The notes below the pieces were generated by a model that was not told the origin of the DNA, did no database searches, and was given only the letters and a program-made list of their open reading frames with translations. From positions 31,765,045-31,829,044 of the forward strand of contig OY282558.1 of assembly GCA_958295665.1 (NCBI GenBank): a DNA stretch of 64,000 nt, read 5' to 3'. The number at the start of each line of letters is the position of its first letter. Position 1 is the first letter of the stretch. Of this stretch, positions 60,958-64,000 are shown one piece after another. This stretch comes from Tipula vernalis (lineage: Eukaryota; Arthropoda; Insecta; Diptera; Tipulidae). The translations under genes and the position numbers were made by a program.

Positions 60958-62395
60958 TCATGAGTCTGGATCAAGAGGTAGCTGCCGAGAAGTCCGTATC
61001 TCAGTGGTAAAGGATAGGTGTCCTTCTTGGTCACAGTATTTACCTTCTTTGAATCCAGACAAGGTCAGACGGCTTACGTACCAAGAAAATAGGAGACGAC
61101 CAGGCGCTACCCTCTTGACTCCTAAATCTAGCATCCTATCAGTTCCAAATAAATTATTGTCCCATTCCATTTCCTCAAATGATGGGGAAACTGGGAGTAA
61201 TGTGTTAAACTGCTCACTTTGTTTGCTATAAATTTATACCGGTCGACTTCATCTTGCTCTAAAGAAAGGAACCATAAATGGAACTTACGACTTGCGGCAT
61301 TATTTTGAAAGTATTCCAAAAATTGATTCTAAAGTAGACTCGACCTTGCAAAGAAGGAACGAGATAAAATTCAACATTGCCAGTTTGATTATTAAATTTT
61401 ACCTGGATCGATCTAAATAACCCACTATTTTATTTTTTGTTCCGTCAGCCGTAAACACTTCCGATAAAATGAGTTTGTATTTAATCCCAATAGTAGCCAT
61501 AAATTAAATCGAATCTTTTCCTAGAATGCTCAATTAAGCTCCAACCGAATTTTCAACAAAAAGGTTTCTGCACACGCACGAGTAAAATTGCTCCGTTCAC
61601 GCCAATATTTTATATTTGTAAATGTTTTGCATTCCACTGGCCGACTTGTAGATATTATTGAATTTGACGTCTCGTGTAAAATTAAGTTATTTGAATTGTG
61701 GTTAAGCAGAGTTGGATTCAGGTTCCTTAAGGTTGAAACGGGTTTGTCGAGGTAAATTACTTCAACTGTTGTTGGTTGCTTGTTTGTGGTCAGGTTGCAA
61801 TTCTTACCGGTTGTGAGGGTCCCGATCTGTTCACTGCCTATGATAAGCTTTCCGAATTACTTTGGCAAGTTGAACAGGATGGCCTAATAATATTTGGTAC
61901 ACTGCACCTATAGCAACCCCCTGTTTGTGGTACCAAATTGCAACTCTATGGTTTGTATGTCCCGGCACATGGCAATTCCAACAAATGATTGGCGGTGACA
62001 ATCTAAATGGTTTTTATTACTGCCTTCTGCAGATAACTTTTCTACATTTACTTCTTGATATGGTGAAACAAGTTTGATGTCGTTATTAAGCAAGCCAATT
62101 GAACTTATAAATCTGTTTCTACATCTCAGAGGTAGTGATCTATCCCGATGTATTTTTTTCCATAGTCATTCGTATCGGTGGCAAATTAAACGTAATTCTT
62201 CAATGGATGCGAGAGGCAACTGTAGAGTTAGTTGCTGTAACTCGAAAGTCCTATTATCACGAATAATGTCTAATAACTCTACTTCTAGAAATGGTTGATG
62301 AAATCGAATGTTTAAGGTCTCTATTTCGCGAATAAATTCAGTCAATGACTCAGTAACACGGCGTTTTCGGGTTTCAATAAGTGATTCAGTGATAC
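60958..62395 (-). pseudogene. Ty3/gypsy gag-protease-RT remnant
   Basis: Read on the minus strand. Gag (about 62395-61960): RKRRVTESLTEFIREIE, FLEVELLDIIRDN, then SIEELRLICHRYE and a TGA. A CCHC-like knuckle ICWNCHVPGHTNHR follows in a shifted frame (about 61987-61946), its last Cys replaced. Protease region (61500-61410): KYKLILSEVFTADGTKNKIV, a pattern typical of gypsy proteases; the DTGA site just upstream is lost. Pre-RT and RT: VSPSFEEMEWDNN, DRMLDLGV (about 61150), then CLDSKKVNTVTKKDTYPLP (61061-61005), the conserved CLDsRkLN..T..DaYPLP motif. Frames change at least three times. No LTR, primer-binding site or integrase was found, so this is an internal, truncated copy. Confidence 0.82.
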
Positions 62396-63109
62396 TAAAA
62401 CGCTGAAGCAGTCTGTCTCAGCCGGTTGTAGGATCGTATACTGGTTACTGTATAGATTTTGCGGAATTTATGTAATGGGAGTTTGCGGTCGATTTAAGTT
62501 CCTAATGTTTTGTGGCAGATGTAAGTTGGGAATAGTTGAGTAATTTTAGTATAAAGGTTACCTTCTGGTACATTGGAGTAAAAAAGGAATGGTTGGTGGC
62601 ACCGGAAAGTGATATTAATTCGAATAAACTTTTGGGCTTAACTCAAGATGAAATTAGTGTCGATTGTCTTGTTAAGGAAATTGACATGACTAATAGTCCG
62701 TATTAGAAGGAATCTAATAATAATTTTGAGACTAGAAGCACACACAAATTTTAGTCATAAGTTGAGGTTGGAAATAAATTGTTGGCCAATTTTAATTTTA
62801 ATTTTAGTTTAATCTATCACATTAAGTAAAGTGAATAAAAAGTAAATGTTTTTACTTGAATTTTCCAACATTTTGCTTAATAACTAATCAACTTCCTTAA
62901 AAATAGAAATTCGTGTTAATTCGTCTGCTAACAAGAAATTTTCCAAAAATAAATTCAGAAAAAGCATTTCGTTTTTTATTCGCCCGGTACAGTACTTGCT
63001 ACTATTTATGAAGGTTTCAATTGATTGATTCAACTCTAGTTGCGACCTACATTAATAGACCAAAACTTAGATAGTCTCTAAATTATCTAAAATTATGACA
63101 CTTTTGTCT
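62396..63109. other. Flank of the gypsy remnant, non-coding
   Basis: The part nearest 62400 may be 5' gag in other frames (a Tyr/Ser-rich frame near 62580-62470). An LTR was looked for but no repeated terminal sequence was recognised. The rest is AT-rich. Confidence 0.35.
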
Positions 63110-63822
63110 AGTTGCACAAAACAGGGCCAACCGCCAGTTAATAGTTATTTGTGTATCAAGAGCGCAAAGCGCCAGTTTGTCACGCGAGAAAGGAAATTGC
63201 TGGCCGACGGGACGGAGGCCAGCAACCTTTCGAGCGTGACAAACAACTTTGCGGACGTGTTTCACACTTTATTTTTCCTACAATCATTTTAAAAAATATA
63301 ATAAAAAGATAATTTTGTAGTAAAATTTACTATACTGACAATACGATTTTATTTTAGGACCGACATTTTGTTCAATCGAGTAGTCAAAGATTTTTTTTAT
63401 TTTTCATAAAGAAAAACAAAAATTTGGTTTGATGTTTTATACAAACATTAGTCTTTCTTTAAACATGCGTGCGGTTTCAAGTTTTGTCACACGTTTCTAA
63501 GAGAAACGTGTGACAAAGTAATTTGTTTATTAACTGTCAAAAAAACAGACACTTTGGGCTTTGAAAACAGAGAAAAAAAGCCTGCTTTTCACGGCGATTG
63601 TAGGAAAATAACATTTCCTCCCTTCCTTCTTTTATGGAATTGCGGTTTGTTTCATAGCACAAAATCAATGCAACTGATTAAATTTGTTGGGAGAATTAAA
63701 TATTTCTCTAACGATTTCGTTGAACTAAAGGACAAATATAATATGAAACAAACCGCAATTTCATAAAAGAAGAAAGAGAGAAAATGTTATTTAATTGAGG
63801 GCTAGCGCTTTTTTGTGCAACT
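63110..63822. mobile_element. MITE-like element with nested hairpins
   Basis: AGTTGCACAAAA at 63110-63121 is matched by its exact inverse at 63811-63822. Inside are three hairpins. The first pairs TTGTCACGCGAGAAAGG..AATTGCTGGCC (63177-63205) with 63217-63242. The second has perfect 16-bp arms, TTTGTCACACGTTTCT (63483-63498) and 63502-63517, with a 3-nt loop. The third pairs GGAAAATAACATTT plus AATTGCGGTTTGTTTCATA (63603-63657) with 63741-63793. The TTGTCAC motif recurs in the first two hairpins. No intact gene; the two 60-65-codon frames near 63083-63292 are antisense shadows in the first hairpin. It could be one composite MITE or two or three nested ones. Confidence 0.55.
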
Positions 63823-64000
63823 GGGTATTACTAGTTAAATTTTTAGTTTCTTTTTGAAATAATCGAAATTTAGAAGTCTTTATTGAATTTAACCATTTAT
63901 TAATCGGATCGGTTTTTTACTACTAGAGTTTTGAAATATTCCAAAAACTAATATTGGCTCTCACACAAATTTTAATGCAATTAAGCAATATAATATGTAC

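Overview
This is AT-rich animal DNA with the texture of an insect genome, most likely a fly or a close relative. It has long A/T runs, many short motifs built from TACATA/TGTATG, short microsatellites, and many decayed transposable elements of arthropod type. I see no intact protein-coding gene, rRNA, CRISPR array or bacterial-style operon. No tRNA was noticed, but no tRNA model was run. Nearly all short open frames are chance frames, or frames created by repeats. The real coding signal comes from broken transposable elements.

Layout. 1-198: 3' tail of a non-LTR retrotransposon. 0.36-20 kb: mostly featureless AT-rich DNA with non-coding inverted-repeat elements (361-712, 3510-3622, 3898-4490, 12488-13318, 14058-14429, 18955-19084). 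21307-23908: a complete but inactivated cut-and-paste DNA transposon with 54-bp terminal inverted repeats and one frameshifted transposase gene. 27.3-30.4 kb: remnants of a Jockey-like RT and a Ty3/gypsy pol. 34.6-36.5 kb: a retrotransposon endonuclease fragment next to a fold-back element. 42.7-44.8 kb: a Ty3/gypsy RT fragment beside a longer CR1/Jockey-type RT. 49.4-49.8 kb: another non-LTR RT remnant. 53.6-55.4 kb: a fold-back structure whose two ends are oppositely oriented 15-bp minisatellites. 60.4-62.4 kb: a Helitron helicase fragment abutting a decayed Ty3/gypsy gag-protease-RT on the minus strand. 63.1-63.8 kb: a hairpin-rich MITE-like element.

The long gaps look like intergenic or intronic DNA. 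Several plus-strand sites have a pyrimidine-rich tract followed directly by AG|GT (after 2015, 6942, 31080, 41309, 41968 and 58954). This is compatible with the window lying in a very long plus-strand intron with recursive splice points, but that is inference from a few short motifs.

The most distinctive items are: (1) the 2.6-kb TIR transposon with a GIDGGGG motif and a C-terminal GLGFYSEEA/ETVHSDF motif; (2) a group of fold-back elements whose arms are tandem repeats, two of which share an internal repeat; (3) a templated inverted duplication inside the Helitron open frame.
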